DNA of 64,000 bases, taken from NCBI GenBank assembly GCA_025758045.1, contig CP107208.1:1612001-1676000 (forward strand), written 5' to 3'. Below the pieces are notes generated by a model, which was given only the letters and a program-made list of their open reading frames with translations, had not been told where the DNA came from and searched no databases. The position numbers and the translations under genes are program-made. Below, piece after piece: positions 1 to 6,855 of this stretch; the first letter of the stretch is position 1, and every line of letters begins with the position of its first letter. Source of the stretch: Oscillospiraceae bacterium (GTDB lineage: Bacteria; Bacillota; Clostridia; Oscillospirales; Ruminococcaceae).

Positions 1-339
1 AAAATTTTGATGCTGCAGGAGCAAAAAGGCTCTGTGCGGTCCATCGACATTGCGGTGGCTATGGGGTACTCCAAACCCAGTGTCAGTGTGGCTATGAAGA
101 ATCTGCGCGAGAACGGCTATATCTCGATGGACAGCGACGGCTTCATCAAGCTGGAAGCCCCCGGTATGGAGATCGCCAACCGCATCTACGGCCGCCATCG
201 TAAGCTGACCGCTTTCTTTATCGCCCTGGGCGTCGACCCCGACACCGCCGCCAAGGACGCCTGCAAAGTCGAGCACGACCTGAGCGAAGAGACCTACAGT
301 AAAATGATCGCCTTCGCCGAGAAGAACCACGCGGAATAA
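1..339 (+). CDS. DtxR/MntR-family metal-dependent repressor, 5' truncated by window edge
   Basis: The reading frame is open from base 1, so the true start lies outside the window; about 112 residues are visible. The N-terminal part is a winged helix-turn-helix with the family's typical phrase of a serine-rich turn followed by KPSVS and a wing ending in the NGYI strand. The dimerisation part carries CKVEHDLSEET, which matches the metal-ligand stretch of DtxR (Cys-x-x-Glu-His). There is no C-terminal SH3-like domain, so it is the short form. Such proteins bind Fe(II) or Mn(II) and then repress metal uptake genes. The Cys favours an iron-type rather than manganese-type site, but that is inference. 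A strong terminator follows the stop codon. Confidence 0.85.
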   Translation, partial: KILMLQEQKGSVRSIDIAVAMGYSKPSVSVAMKNLRENGYISMDSDGFIKLEAPGMEIANRIYGRHRKLTAFFIALGVDPDTAAKDACKVEHDLSEETYSKMIAFAEKNHAE

Positions 340-348
340 CTTAAAATA

Positions 349-388
349 AGCAAGCCCTGCGCCATCAAAAGCGCAGGGCTTGTTTTGT
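349..388. terminator. Bidirectional rho-independent terminator
   Basis: A perfect 12-bp stem (CAAGCCCTGCGC with its complement, 351-362 and 371-382) with an 8-nt loop is followed by a T-rich tract on the plus strand and preceded by an A-rich tract. It lies between the convergent DtxR-type gene and murE and can serve both. Confidence 0.85.
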
Positions 389-394
389 TTGCTT

Positions 395-1852
395 TTACTG
401 TTTCTCCCGGCAAATCTCCTGGATGATCTCCCGCTCCACAAAATGCACTTTTTTGCCTTCGATCAGCTGGTAATCCTCGTGGCCTTTGCCGGCAAACAGG
501 ATGATGTCCCCATCCTCGGCCATCCCGATGGCGGCGCGGATGGCACCGCGGCGGTCGGTGATGCAGGTGTAGGGGGCGCCCTCCGGCATGTGGGAGGCAA
601 TTTCTTTAATAACATCCTCCGGCGGCTCAAAGTCCGGGTTGTCACTGGTGATGATGCTGTAATCCGCAAACGCACCGGCGGCCTCGGCCAGCTCCCTGCG
701 GCGCACCTGGGTACGCCCGCCCACCGAGCCGAACACGCAGAGCAGCTTGTGGGGGTTATAGGCCCGCAGGGTCTTCAGCGCACTGGTCAGCGCCAGGCCG
801 TTGTGGGAGTAGTCGACGATGAAGGTCCGGCCGGGCAGTCCCTCCACGACTTCAAACCGCCCCTGCACCGGGGTGTGGGCCAGCGTTTGGGCGGCCTGGG
901 CCGGGCTTACGCCAAAGGCCCCGCACAGCGCAATGGCGCACAGCGCGTCCGACGCGCTGAACTCGCCGGGGGAGAGCACCCGCACGGCGGTGGAACTGCC
1001 GCTATGCTCGCACAAAAAGTCGATGCCCAGCGCGGTCTCACTGCGGAACTGGGCCAGCGCAGTGCCGTGGTAGTCGGCGGCGCGCTCGATGCCGTAGCTG
1101 GTCTGGTGGCCGCCAAAGCCGATGCGCATGAATTCGCTGGTGTCGTCGTCGGCATTGTAGATCATTTCGCGAGCTTGGTAGTCCACAAACAGACGATGCT
1201 TCGCGTTTTTGTAGTCCTCGAAATCCGGGTGCTCGCCGGGGCCGATGTGGTCCTCGGACAGATTGGTGAAGGCCACTACCTCAAAGGGGATGCCGTCCAC
1301 GCGGTTGTGGCGCAGGGCCTGGCTGCTCACTTCCAGCACCACATGGTGCACGTTGGCGTCCAGCATTTTGCGGAACAGCCGGTGCAGCTCCAGGCTTTCC
1401 GGCGTCGTATTGGCGGTAGCCTCGTGCACGCCCGCAATGTCCACGCCGTTCGAGCCAATGTAGGCACAGGGCAGGCCGGCCTCGGTCATGATGGCGGCGG
1501 TCAGCAGGGCGGTCGTCGTTTTGCCCTTGGTGCCGGTGATGCCGATGATGTGCAGCTGGTCAGCCGGATTGCCGTAAAAGTCGGCACCGATGACCGCCAG
1601 CGCGGCGCGGGTGTCTGCGGTGATGATTTGCGCGGCATCGGCAGGCAGATCCAGCGCATGCTCGCACAAAAAGGCGCGGCAGCCGTTTTTGTAGGCGCTG
1701 GCGGCGTAGGTGTGGCCGTCCAGCCAGGCACCCACCAGGCAGACGAACAGCGAACCGGCCGCCGCTTTGCGGGAATCGTAGGTGATGGCGGAGATCTCCG
1801 CGTCCGAAGCCCCGGTGTGGGGGATGTGCTGGACCAAATCGTTCAGTTTCAT
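395..1852 (-). CDS. murE: UDP-N-acetylmuramyl-tripeptide synthetase (MurE family)
   Basis: This 485-residue cytoplasmic Mur ligase adds the third amino acid of the peptidoglycan stem peptide to UDP-MurNAc-L-Ala-D-Glu using ATP. The ATP-binding loop GITGTKGKTTT is at about residues 104-114, and the central NTTPES and DYSHN motifs and the C-terminal FAGKGHE motif are present, so the enzyme looks intact. The specificity loop reads DNPD at residues 404-407. DAP-adding MurE enzymes carry DNPR there, so the missing arginine argues against meso-diaminopimelate and leaves L-Lys or another residue possible. That is inference from the motif. It is the last gene of a probable asnB-ligase-murE operon, separated from the ligase gene by about 350 bp containing a repeat element. 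Confidence 0.9.
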   Translation of the reverse strand: MKLNDLVQHIPHTGASDAEISAITYDSRKAAAGSLFVCLVGAWLDGHTYAASAYKNGCRAFLCEHALDLPADAAQIITADTRAALAVIGADFYGNPADQLHIIGITGTKGKTTTALLTAAIMTEAGLPCAYIGSNGVDIAGVHEATANTTPESLELHRLFRKMLDANVHHVVLEVSSQALRHNRVDGIPFEVVAFTNLSEDHIGPGEHPDFEDYKNAKHRLFVDYQAREMIYNADDDTSEFMRIGFGGHQTSYGIERAADYHGTALAQFRSETALGIDFLCEHSGSSTAVRVLSPGEFSASDALCAIALCGAFGVSPAQAAQTLAHTPVQGRFEVVEGLPGRTFIVDYSHNGLALTSALKTLRAYNPHKLLCVFGSVGGRTQVRRRELAEAAGAFADYSIITSDNPDFEPPEDVIKEIASHMPEGAPYTCITDRRGAIRAAIGMAEDGDIILFAGKGHEDYQLIEGKKVHFVEREIIQEICREKQ

Positions 1853-1883
1853 AGGAGACGTCCTCTTTTCACGTTGTCACAAA

Positions 1884-2186
1884 AGCACCGCTCCGGCGGC
1901 TGCGGCAGGCCATCTGCGTTGCAAAAATGCTAGGTAATACACAAAGTATTACCTATGGCAACACCGCACAATTCCCGCCTAACGGCTTAAGCACCGCTCC
2001 GGCGGCTGCGGCACGGCAACTGCGTTGCCAAAATGCTCGATAATACACAAAGTATTATCTGCGCTTTTGGCTTAGCATCTGCCGCACCTCGCTCGCCGTA
2101 TCGGCACTTAGAATTATGCGGTATTGCCCTATGCTTTTCGCTTGGCAGCCGACACACCTTGCTCGCCGTATCGGCGCTTAGGAATG
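1884..2186. repeat. Composite intergenic repeat between murE and the ATP-grasp gene
   Basis: Two copies of a unit of about 72 bp lie at 1884-1955 and 1990-2061. Each starts with AGCACCGCTCCGGCGGCTGC and ends in a hairpin: a perfect 10-bp stem at 1931-1955 and an 8-bp stem at 2039-2059, both around ACAAA. A third, related motif of about 53 bp is tandemly repeated at about 2070-2116 and 2133-2186, sharing CTCGCCGTATCGGC. No gene is visible in 1853-2199. This block overlaps an inverted-repeat-bounded unit at 1957-2128 that recurs elsewhere in the window. Confidence 0.8.
1957..2128. repeat. Terminal-inverted-repeat element, copy 1 (172 bp)
   Basis: The left end GGCAACACCGCACAATTC (1957-1974) and right end GAATTATGCGGTATTGCC (2111-2128) are inverted repeats matching at 16 of 18 positions. 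A second copy of 79 bp is at 33220-33298 and a lone right end is at 51723-51740. There is no coding capacity, so it resembles a miniature, non-autonomous or REP-like element. Confidence 0.75.
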
Positions 2187-2199
2187 TGAGCTAAATATG

Positions 2200-3426
2200 T
2201 TAGTGCTGCTTCGGGTAGTAAGTCTTAAACTTCTTGAACTGGCGGCGCAGCTGTTCCAGCACGCAGGCGTAGCGCACCGGGTTCCAGGCCAGATCCGGCT
2301 TGTACAGCAGCGAGCAGGCCTCTTTGCCCTCGGCTTTCAACTGGCGGGCGTGTTCCACCAGGGCCTTGTCCTCGGTGTAGGTAAAGGCAACCTGGGCGGG
2401 CACATGGTGCCAGAACACCTCGTTGCGGTTCAGCACGCAGTCGCTGCCGCCGTCGTTCCACTTTTCCACCACCAGGCGGGCGATGTTCATGCCGGAGGCG
2501 GTGACATAGTAGTTGCTGCGGCCCTGGCGTAGGTTGATCTCAAACACGCGGAAGTCCGCCGGGTCGTCGCCTACCTTAATGTCAAAGTTGGAGAAGCCGG
2601 TGTAGTGGCAATCTTCCAGCATCCGGCGGATGTTCTCCACCAGGGGCAGGGCGGTGGTGTCCTCGGTCACGATGGCGGCATGGTTGCCCAGGCCGTGGGG
2701 GGTGTGCTCCTCGACCATCGTGTGGCCCAGGCACATGGCGCGGACCTTGCCGTTCTCGTCGGAGAAAGCAGTCAGCACCCGCATGTGGTCGTCGCCGCCC
2801 GGCACCATCTTTTGCAGGATCATCTTATCCGGGTAGCCGCTGGCGTAGATGTCCCGCACAATTTTGGCGGTTTCGTCCGGGCTTTTGGCGGTGTAGACTT
2901 TCTTCATGCCGTCAAAGGGAAACTTCCAATAGTCTACGCTGGAAGACGGCTTGACAATGATCGGATATGCAAAGCCCAGCTTGGCAGCAGACAGCTCGCT
3001 GGCCTCCACCGGCGCGGTCAGCACCTTGGTGGTGGGGTAGGGGATGCCGAACTTGTCGCACACTTCATAGAACTCGGCCTTTTTCTGCACGGTGGTGTAC
3101 AGGTCGGCGGCGGGGCCGGGGGCGATATACTCCGGCAGCTCGGCCTTGCGGCGGATGATCATGGCGGCGTAGTCGTCAGTGCAGCCGAACAGATACAGCT
3201 TTTTGCCGGTGTGCTGGGCGGCAAACTCGTGCAGGATGCGCAGCATCGTGTCCTCGTTGTCCATGTCAGGCACGGTGGTAAAGTGCACGATTTTAGAATA
3301 CTTGGTGGGGGCCATGGGGTAGCGGCCGTAGGCGTAGCTTTCCACGCCGTAAGCCTCGTGGAAGGCACGGGCGAAGTTGTAGCAGTTCAGGTCAGCGCCC
3401 AAAAATACGGGGATAATCTCGGACAT
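2200..3426 (-). CDS. ATP-grasp ligase resembling D-aspartate ligase (Asl type)
   Basis: The 408-residue protein starts at the ATG at 3426, nine bases after a GGAG; a longer frame reaches 3441. It has an ATP-grasp fold, with the ATP-binding strand IIVKPSSS at about residues 150-160 and the magnesium-binding end FEINLRQGRSNYY near residue 315. Recalled similarity to the D-aspartate ligase of Enterococcus faecium (Aslfm) is clear at the N-terminus (IPVFLGADLN and APTKYSKIV) and around the INLRQGRS motif. That enzyme attaches D-Asp to the stem-peptide lysine to build the crossbridge. The gene lies 49 bp downstream of an asparagine-synthetase gene and upstream of murE, which suits a peptidoglycan role. 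The substrate is inference; other carboxylate-amine ligases remain possible. Confidence 0.72.
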   Translation of the reverse strand: MSEIIPVFLGADLNCYNFARAFHEAYGVESYAYGRYPMAPTKYSKIVHFTTVPDMDNEDTMLRILHEFAAQHTGKKLYLFGCTDDYAAMIIRRKAELPEYIAPGPAADLYTTVQKKAEFYEVCDKFGIPYPTTKVLTAPVEASELSAAKLGFAYPIIVKPSSSVDYWKFPFDGMKKVYTAKSPDETAKIVRDIYASGYPDKMILQKMVPGGDDHMRVLTAFSDENGKVRAMCLGHTMVEEHTPHGLGNHAAIVTEDTTALPLVENIRRMLEDCHYTGFSNFDIKVGDDPADFRVFEINLRQGRSNYYVTASGMNIARLVVEKWNDGGSDCVLNRNEVFWHHVPAQVAFTYTEDKALVEHARQLKAEGKEACSLLYKPDLAWNPVRYACVLEQLRRQFKKFKTYYPKQH

Positions 3427-3475
3427 TATTTCCATCTCCAAATGATAGGCGGGGCCGGGCGGCCCTGCTTAGAAT

Positions 3476-5326
3476 TTACGCGTCAAATTTCTCAAAGAAC
3501 TGTTCGTGCCAGGTCAGGAAGGTGTAGGCCGTCCAGATCTTGCGGCGCTCGTGCTTGGGGTCATCCAGCATGGCCAGCAGCTTATTCTGGTCAAAGTATT
3601 CCCCGGCTACGTCACCAGCAAAACTCTTGCGAACCTTGGCGGAAAATTCCGGGTCCTCCAGCCACTTGGCAATGGGTACGGGGAAGCCTTTCTTCGTGCG
3701 GTTGGCCCAGGCATCAGGCAGGGTCTTGTTGGCGGCGGTGCGCAGCACAGCCTTGGTGTCGCCCCGCAGTTTGTAGCTTACGGGGTAGGCTTCGGCCTCG
3801 CGGAATACCTCACGGTCGAGGTAGGGCACGCGCAGCTCCAGGCTGTGGGCCATGCTCATCTTGTCGGCTTTCAGCAAAATGTCGCCGGGCAGCCAGAGGT
3901 TCAGGTCAAGGTACTGCTTCTTTTCCAACTCGCTCAGGTCCTTCACGCGGTCATAGATCGGTGCAGCGACTTCGCGGGCCGTGGGGCCGACGCGGTACTT
4001 GGGTTTCAGGATGTCGTAGGCGTCCTTTTCCTCAAAGACGTGCGCCTGGCCGATGAACCAATCCTCGGGGCGGCCGCTGCCTTTAATAATGAAGTCGTGC
4101 CCCTTGAAGTAGGGCAGGTGCTGGCTCACATCGCTGGCCAGATGGCGCACACCGGCGGGCAGGCGCTTGTACTTCTGCATCAGCGGGGTGTCGGCGTACC
4201 ACTCGTAACCGGCGTAGATCTCGTCGGCGCCCTCGCCGGAAAGCACCACGGTGACATGCTGGCGGGCCAGCTGGCACAGGAAGTACAGCGGCACGCTGGA
4301 CGGGTTGGACTGCGGCTCATCCATGTGGTACTGGATGTCGGCAAAGGCGTCCAGGCACTGCTCTTTGGTCAGCATCTCGCGGTAGTTGTGGATGCCCAGC
4401 TTCTGGCTCAGCTCGCCGGCTTCGGTGGTCTCGTCGAATTTGTGGGTGCCGTCGGGGCTTTCAAAGCCGACCGAGAAGGTATCATCGGGCATCAGGCAGG
4501 CGGTGATATAGCTGGAATCCACGCCGCCGGACAGGAACGAGCCCAGCTTCACATCGCTGATGCGGTGGGCGGCCACGCTCTCCCGCACGCGGGCGTCGAT
4601 CTCGTCCGCCGCCTGCTCGTAGGTCAGGCTGGTCTTGTGGCGGAAGTCCGCATCCCAGTAGCGCTCAATATGCATCTGGCCGTTCTTGTACTCAAACCAG
4701 TGGGCGGGGGGCAGCTTGTAGGTGCCTTTAAAAAAGGTCTCGTTCATGGCGCTGTACTGGAAGGTCAGGTAGGGGCGCAGGGCCTCGGCGTTGACCTCCC
4801 GGCGGAAACCGGGATGCTCCAGCAGGCTCTTGATCTCGCTGCCGAACAGCAGCTCCCCCTCGCTGGTCTGGGTGTAGTAGAACGGTTTGATGCCGAACAT
4901 ATCGCGGGCGCCGTACAGGGTATTCGTTTTGGTATCGCAGACAACAAAGGCGAACATGCCGCGCAGCTTTGCGGCCAGGGCGGTGCCGTATTCCTCGTAG
5001 CCGTGCAGGATGACCTCGGTATCGCAGTGGGTCTTGAAAATGTGACCCTTGGCCTGCAGCTCGGTGCGCAGATCCATAAAGTTGAAGATCTCGCCGTTGA
5101 AAACGACGACAACGGTGCCGTCCTCGTTATACATGGGCTGCTTGCCGGCGGCCAGGTCGATGATGCTCAGGCGGCGGAAGCCCAGGGCTACGGCGTTTTC
5201 GGGGGTGTCACCGCTCAGGTGGTAGCCCTCCATATCCGGCCCGCGGTGGATGATGCGGTCGGCCATCCGATGCAGGATAGCCTCACGCTCGGCGCGCATG
5301 CCGGTAAAACCAACAAAACCACACAT
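3476..5326 (-). CDS. asnB: Asparagine synthetase (glutamine-hydrolysing), class II amidotransferase
   Basis: The 616-residue enzyme begins MCGFVGF, so Cys2 is the free N-terminal nucleophile of the glutaminase domain after Met removal. The glutaminase half (residues 1 to about 210) carries HRGPD and NGEIFN. The synthetase half carries the pyrophosphate loop LSGGVDSSY and the later LSGEGADE motif. The family makes asparagine from aspartate. Homologues such as AsnH of Lactococcus amidate D-Asp in the peptidoglycan crossbridge, and others amidate DAP. Being first in a cluster with a D-aspartate-ligase-like gene and murE, a wall-amidating role is plausible but not proven. The start follows GGAAAGGA. 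Confidence 0.9.
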   Translation of the reverse strand: MCGFVGFTGMRAEREAILHRMADRIIHRGPDMEGYHLSGDTPENAVALGFRRLSIIDLAAGKQPMYNEDGTVVVVFNGEIFNFMDLRTELQAKGHIFKTHCDTEVILHGYEEYGTALAAKLRGMFAFVVCDTKTNTLYGARDMFGIKPFYYTQTSEGELLFGSEIKSLLEHPGFRREVNAEALRPYLTFQYSAMNETFFKGTYKLPPAHWFEYKNGQMHIERYWDADFRHKTSLTYEQAADEIDARVRESVAAHRISDVKLGSFLSGGVDSSYITACLMPDDTFSVGFESPDGTHKFDETTEAGELSQKLGIHNYREMLTKEQCLDAFADIQYHMDEPQSNPSSVPLYFLCQLARQHVTVVLSGEGADEIYAGYEWYADTPLMQKYKRLPAGVRHLASDVSQHLPYFKGHDFIIKGSGRPEDWFIGQAHVFEEKDAYDILKPKYRVGPTAREVAAPIYDRVKDLSELEKKQYLDLNLWLPGDILLKADKMSMAHSLELRVPYLDREVFREAEAYPVSYKLRGDTKAVLRTAANKTLPDAWANRTKKGFPVPIAKWLEDPEFSAKVRKSFAGDVAGEYFDQNKLLAMLDDPKHERRKIWTAYTFLTWHEQFFEKFDA

Positions 5327-5451
5327 AGTTTTTATTCCTTTCCCTTAGGGTGTATGTGGATGCTCACTACATTATATTTATAGGCTTTCCTATTGTACCA
5401 CAAGAAATCCCCCCAGTACAATACAGAACCGCCAAAAACCGAAAAATGCCA

Positions 5452-5495
5452 ACAAAAAAAGCCCCTGCTGCTGAAAAATGCGCAGGGGGAGCCTT
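5452..5495 (-). terminator. Terminator downstream of the peptidase E gene
   Basis: The stem CCCCTGC/GCAGGGG is followed, on the minus strand, by a run of seven T residues. It lies just beyond the stop at 5521. Confidence 0.8.
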
Positions 5496-5520
5496 TACCA
5501 TACAAACTTGAATTTTCAAA

Positions 5521-6126
5521 TTAGTCTTTGCAAATAACCTTTGAACCTTCACCATCAATTACAATTCCCTGACGGTTGTTAATTGGGCATAGATTCAAAT
5601 CCGAAAACTCAGTCATTATTTTCTCGGTAACTTTCTTAAATGGTGCTGTAAGATAATGCGGAAGAACATAGAAATCAATCAAATCAAGCCCTGCATCATC
5701 TTCTTGTGAGTAGTCCTCCGGCTTTTCATCCATTTGCTCGATATATTGGATGCTTGGAGCGCATATAATTGCGCCTGCCGACTCGCCGATCATCAATTTT
5801 CCATTTGCCAATTCCTTTTTCAGCAGTCCATCAGTTCCCGTTTTACGGAGCTGGTCCATAAGAAAGAAAGAGTTTCCGCCGGTAAAATATATCACATCTG
5901 CTTCTTCAAAAACAGACTGTATCGTTGAATAAGCCTCCGTTGAAATATCAATTTCAGTTACGATCGCTCCCAACTTTTTGAATAATTTTCGAGCCGAGCC
6001 GACATAACCGGTGTAGCCTTCACGCAGTGAAGCTGTTGGAATAAATGCGACTTTCTTATTTTCAATTTCTTCCTTTATCAGACTTCCTACACTTGAAAAG
6101 TGCGAACATAAAAATAATTTCATCAA
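5521..6126 (-). CDS. Peptidase E-like protein (S51 family, class I amidotransferase-like fold)
   Basis: The 201-residue cytoplasmic protein has the S51 nucleophile elbow GESAGA at about residues 113-118, in which the serine replaces the cysteine of related glutaminases. It also carries an upstream YFTGGNSF loop and a downstream VLPHY strand. Family members cleave Asp-X dipeptides or act as related hydrolases; the substrate here is unknown. It is far more AT-rich than its neighbours and sits 23 bp after a MazG-like gene on the same strand, so the pair looks like a small acquired operon inside core DNA. Confidence 0.82.
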   Translation of the reverse strand: MMKLFLCSHFSSVGSLIKEEIENKKVAFIPTASLREGYTGYVGSARKLFKKLGAIVTEIDISTEAYSTIQSVFEEADVIYFTGGNSFFLMDQLRKTGTDGLLKKELANGKLMIGESAGAIICAPSIQYIEQMDEKPEDYSQEDDAGLDLIDFYVLPHYLTAPFKKVTEKIMTEFSDLNLCPINNRQGIVIDGEGSKVICKD

Positions 6127-6149
6127 TATTCTCCTTTATAAATTTCGAT

Positions 6150-6485
6150 TTAGATGTCATCTTTCTTACGGTGAACAGAAGCCGGTGTATCAAAACCGTT
6201 TGGAAAACGTCTGTGCAGTTTGTCAAGATTCTCTTGAAATACGGTTTCCAACGGCACATCCAATGCGGTAGCTGCTTCTGCCAGATACCATGCTACGTCG
6301 CCAAGTTCCTTTATCAGATGTTCCTTGTCCAATTCGTGTCCCTGCATCAGCCATTTTTTCACAATATCAATTGCTTCCCCGGATTCACCGCATAAGCCCA
6401 TTACGCTGTTGATAAGGACGTCTTTCCTGTCAAGCGTAGGATTCAAGGTGGTCATTGCAGACTTCTGATATTCATTGACATCCAT
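6150..6485 (-). CDS. MazG-like nucleotide pyrophosphohydrolase
   Basis: The 111-residue protein is a short all-alpha NTP pyrophosphatase. GESGEAIDIVKKW followed by ELGDVAWYL gives the EExxE and ExxD metal-binding arrangement that coordinates magnesium. Such enzymes hydrolyse (d)NTPs, often non-canonical ones, to NMP and pyrophosphate. It is AT-rich and is followed by the peptidase E-like gene in the same direction. A GGGGGA stretch about 10 bases before the ATG can serve as ribosome binding site. Confidence 0.82.
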   Translation of the reverse strand: MDVNEYQKSAMTTLNPTLDRKDVLINSVMGLCGESGEAIDIVKKWLMQGHELDKEHLIKELGDVAWYLAEAATALDVPLETVFQENLDKLHRRFPNGFDTPASVHRKKDDI

Positions 6486-6599
6486 TTACGATTCCCCCAA
6501 ATACAACGCAAGCAAGAACGGACTTTTTGCACTGTGCTTTCTCCGGCTTTCGATTTATGGGAAAAAATCCCCGCGGTAAACACCATCAAAATTGTTAAA

Positions 6600-6645
6600 T
6601 AAAAAACAAAAAAACGGGAAGGTTCAAAACTTTCTCAACTTCCCG
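6600..6645 (-). terminator. Minus-strand terminator upstream of the MazG-like gene
   Basis: The stem CGGGAAG/CTTCCCG (6615-6621, 6639-6645) is followed on the minus strand by two T runs. No minus-strand gene lies upstream to use it, so it may insulate the small operon, act as an attenuator, or be left from a deleted gene. Confidence 0.6.
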
Positions 6646-6747
6646 CCCAGTATAGTTTAACAGATTTTTGTGCAAATTGCAATAGGTGATGCAAAAAAGT
6701 TTGTCTATTTTTCGGCTAAACTATTTAGCATTTTTTTAACAAACTAC

Positions 6748-6776
6748 TGGAAATTCGTTTTGCAGTCTGTTATAAT
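6748..6776 (+). promoter_or_regulatory. Probable sigma-A promoter of ppdK
   Basis: A TATAAT box at 6771-6776 is preceded, after 17 bp, by TGGAAA at 6748-6753, giving an expected start near 6783 and a leader of about 70 nt. The octamer GTGATGCA occurs at 6686, 6797 and 6819. The last two copies, 22 bp apart, lie in the leader. Confidence 0.65.
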
Positions 6777-6855
6777 GGACTACGCAAACATGATATGTGA
6801 TGCAAAACAAGTCACCCGGTGATGCAGAAAACATCACCCAAATTGGGAGGTAACT

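Noticed and set aside
1884..2061. Possible CRISPR array from repeated units with hairpins
   Set aside because: There are only two copies, the units are about 72 bp, there are no spacer series and there are no cas genes.
3506..5383. 625-codon open frame antisense to asnB
   Set aside because: It is a shadow of asnB codon bias; repetitive Gly/Val/Ala/His content, no ribosome binding site and no domains.
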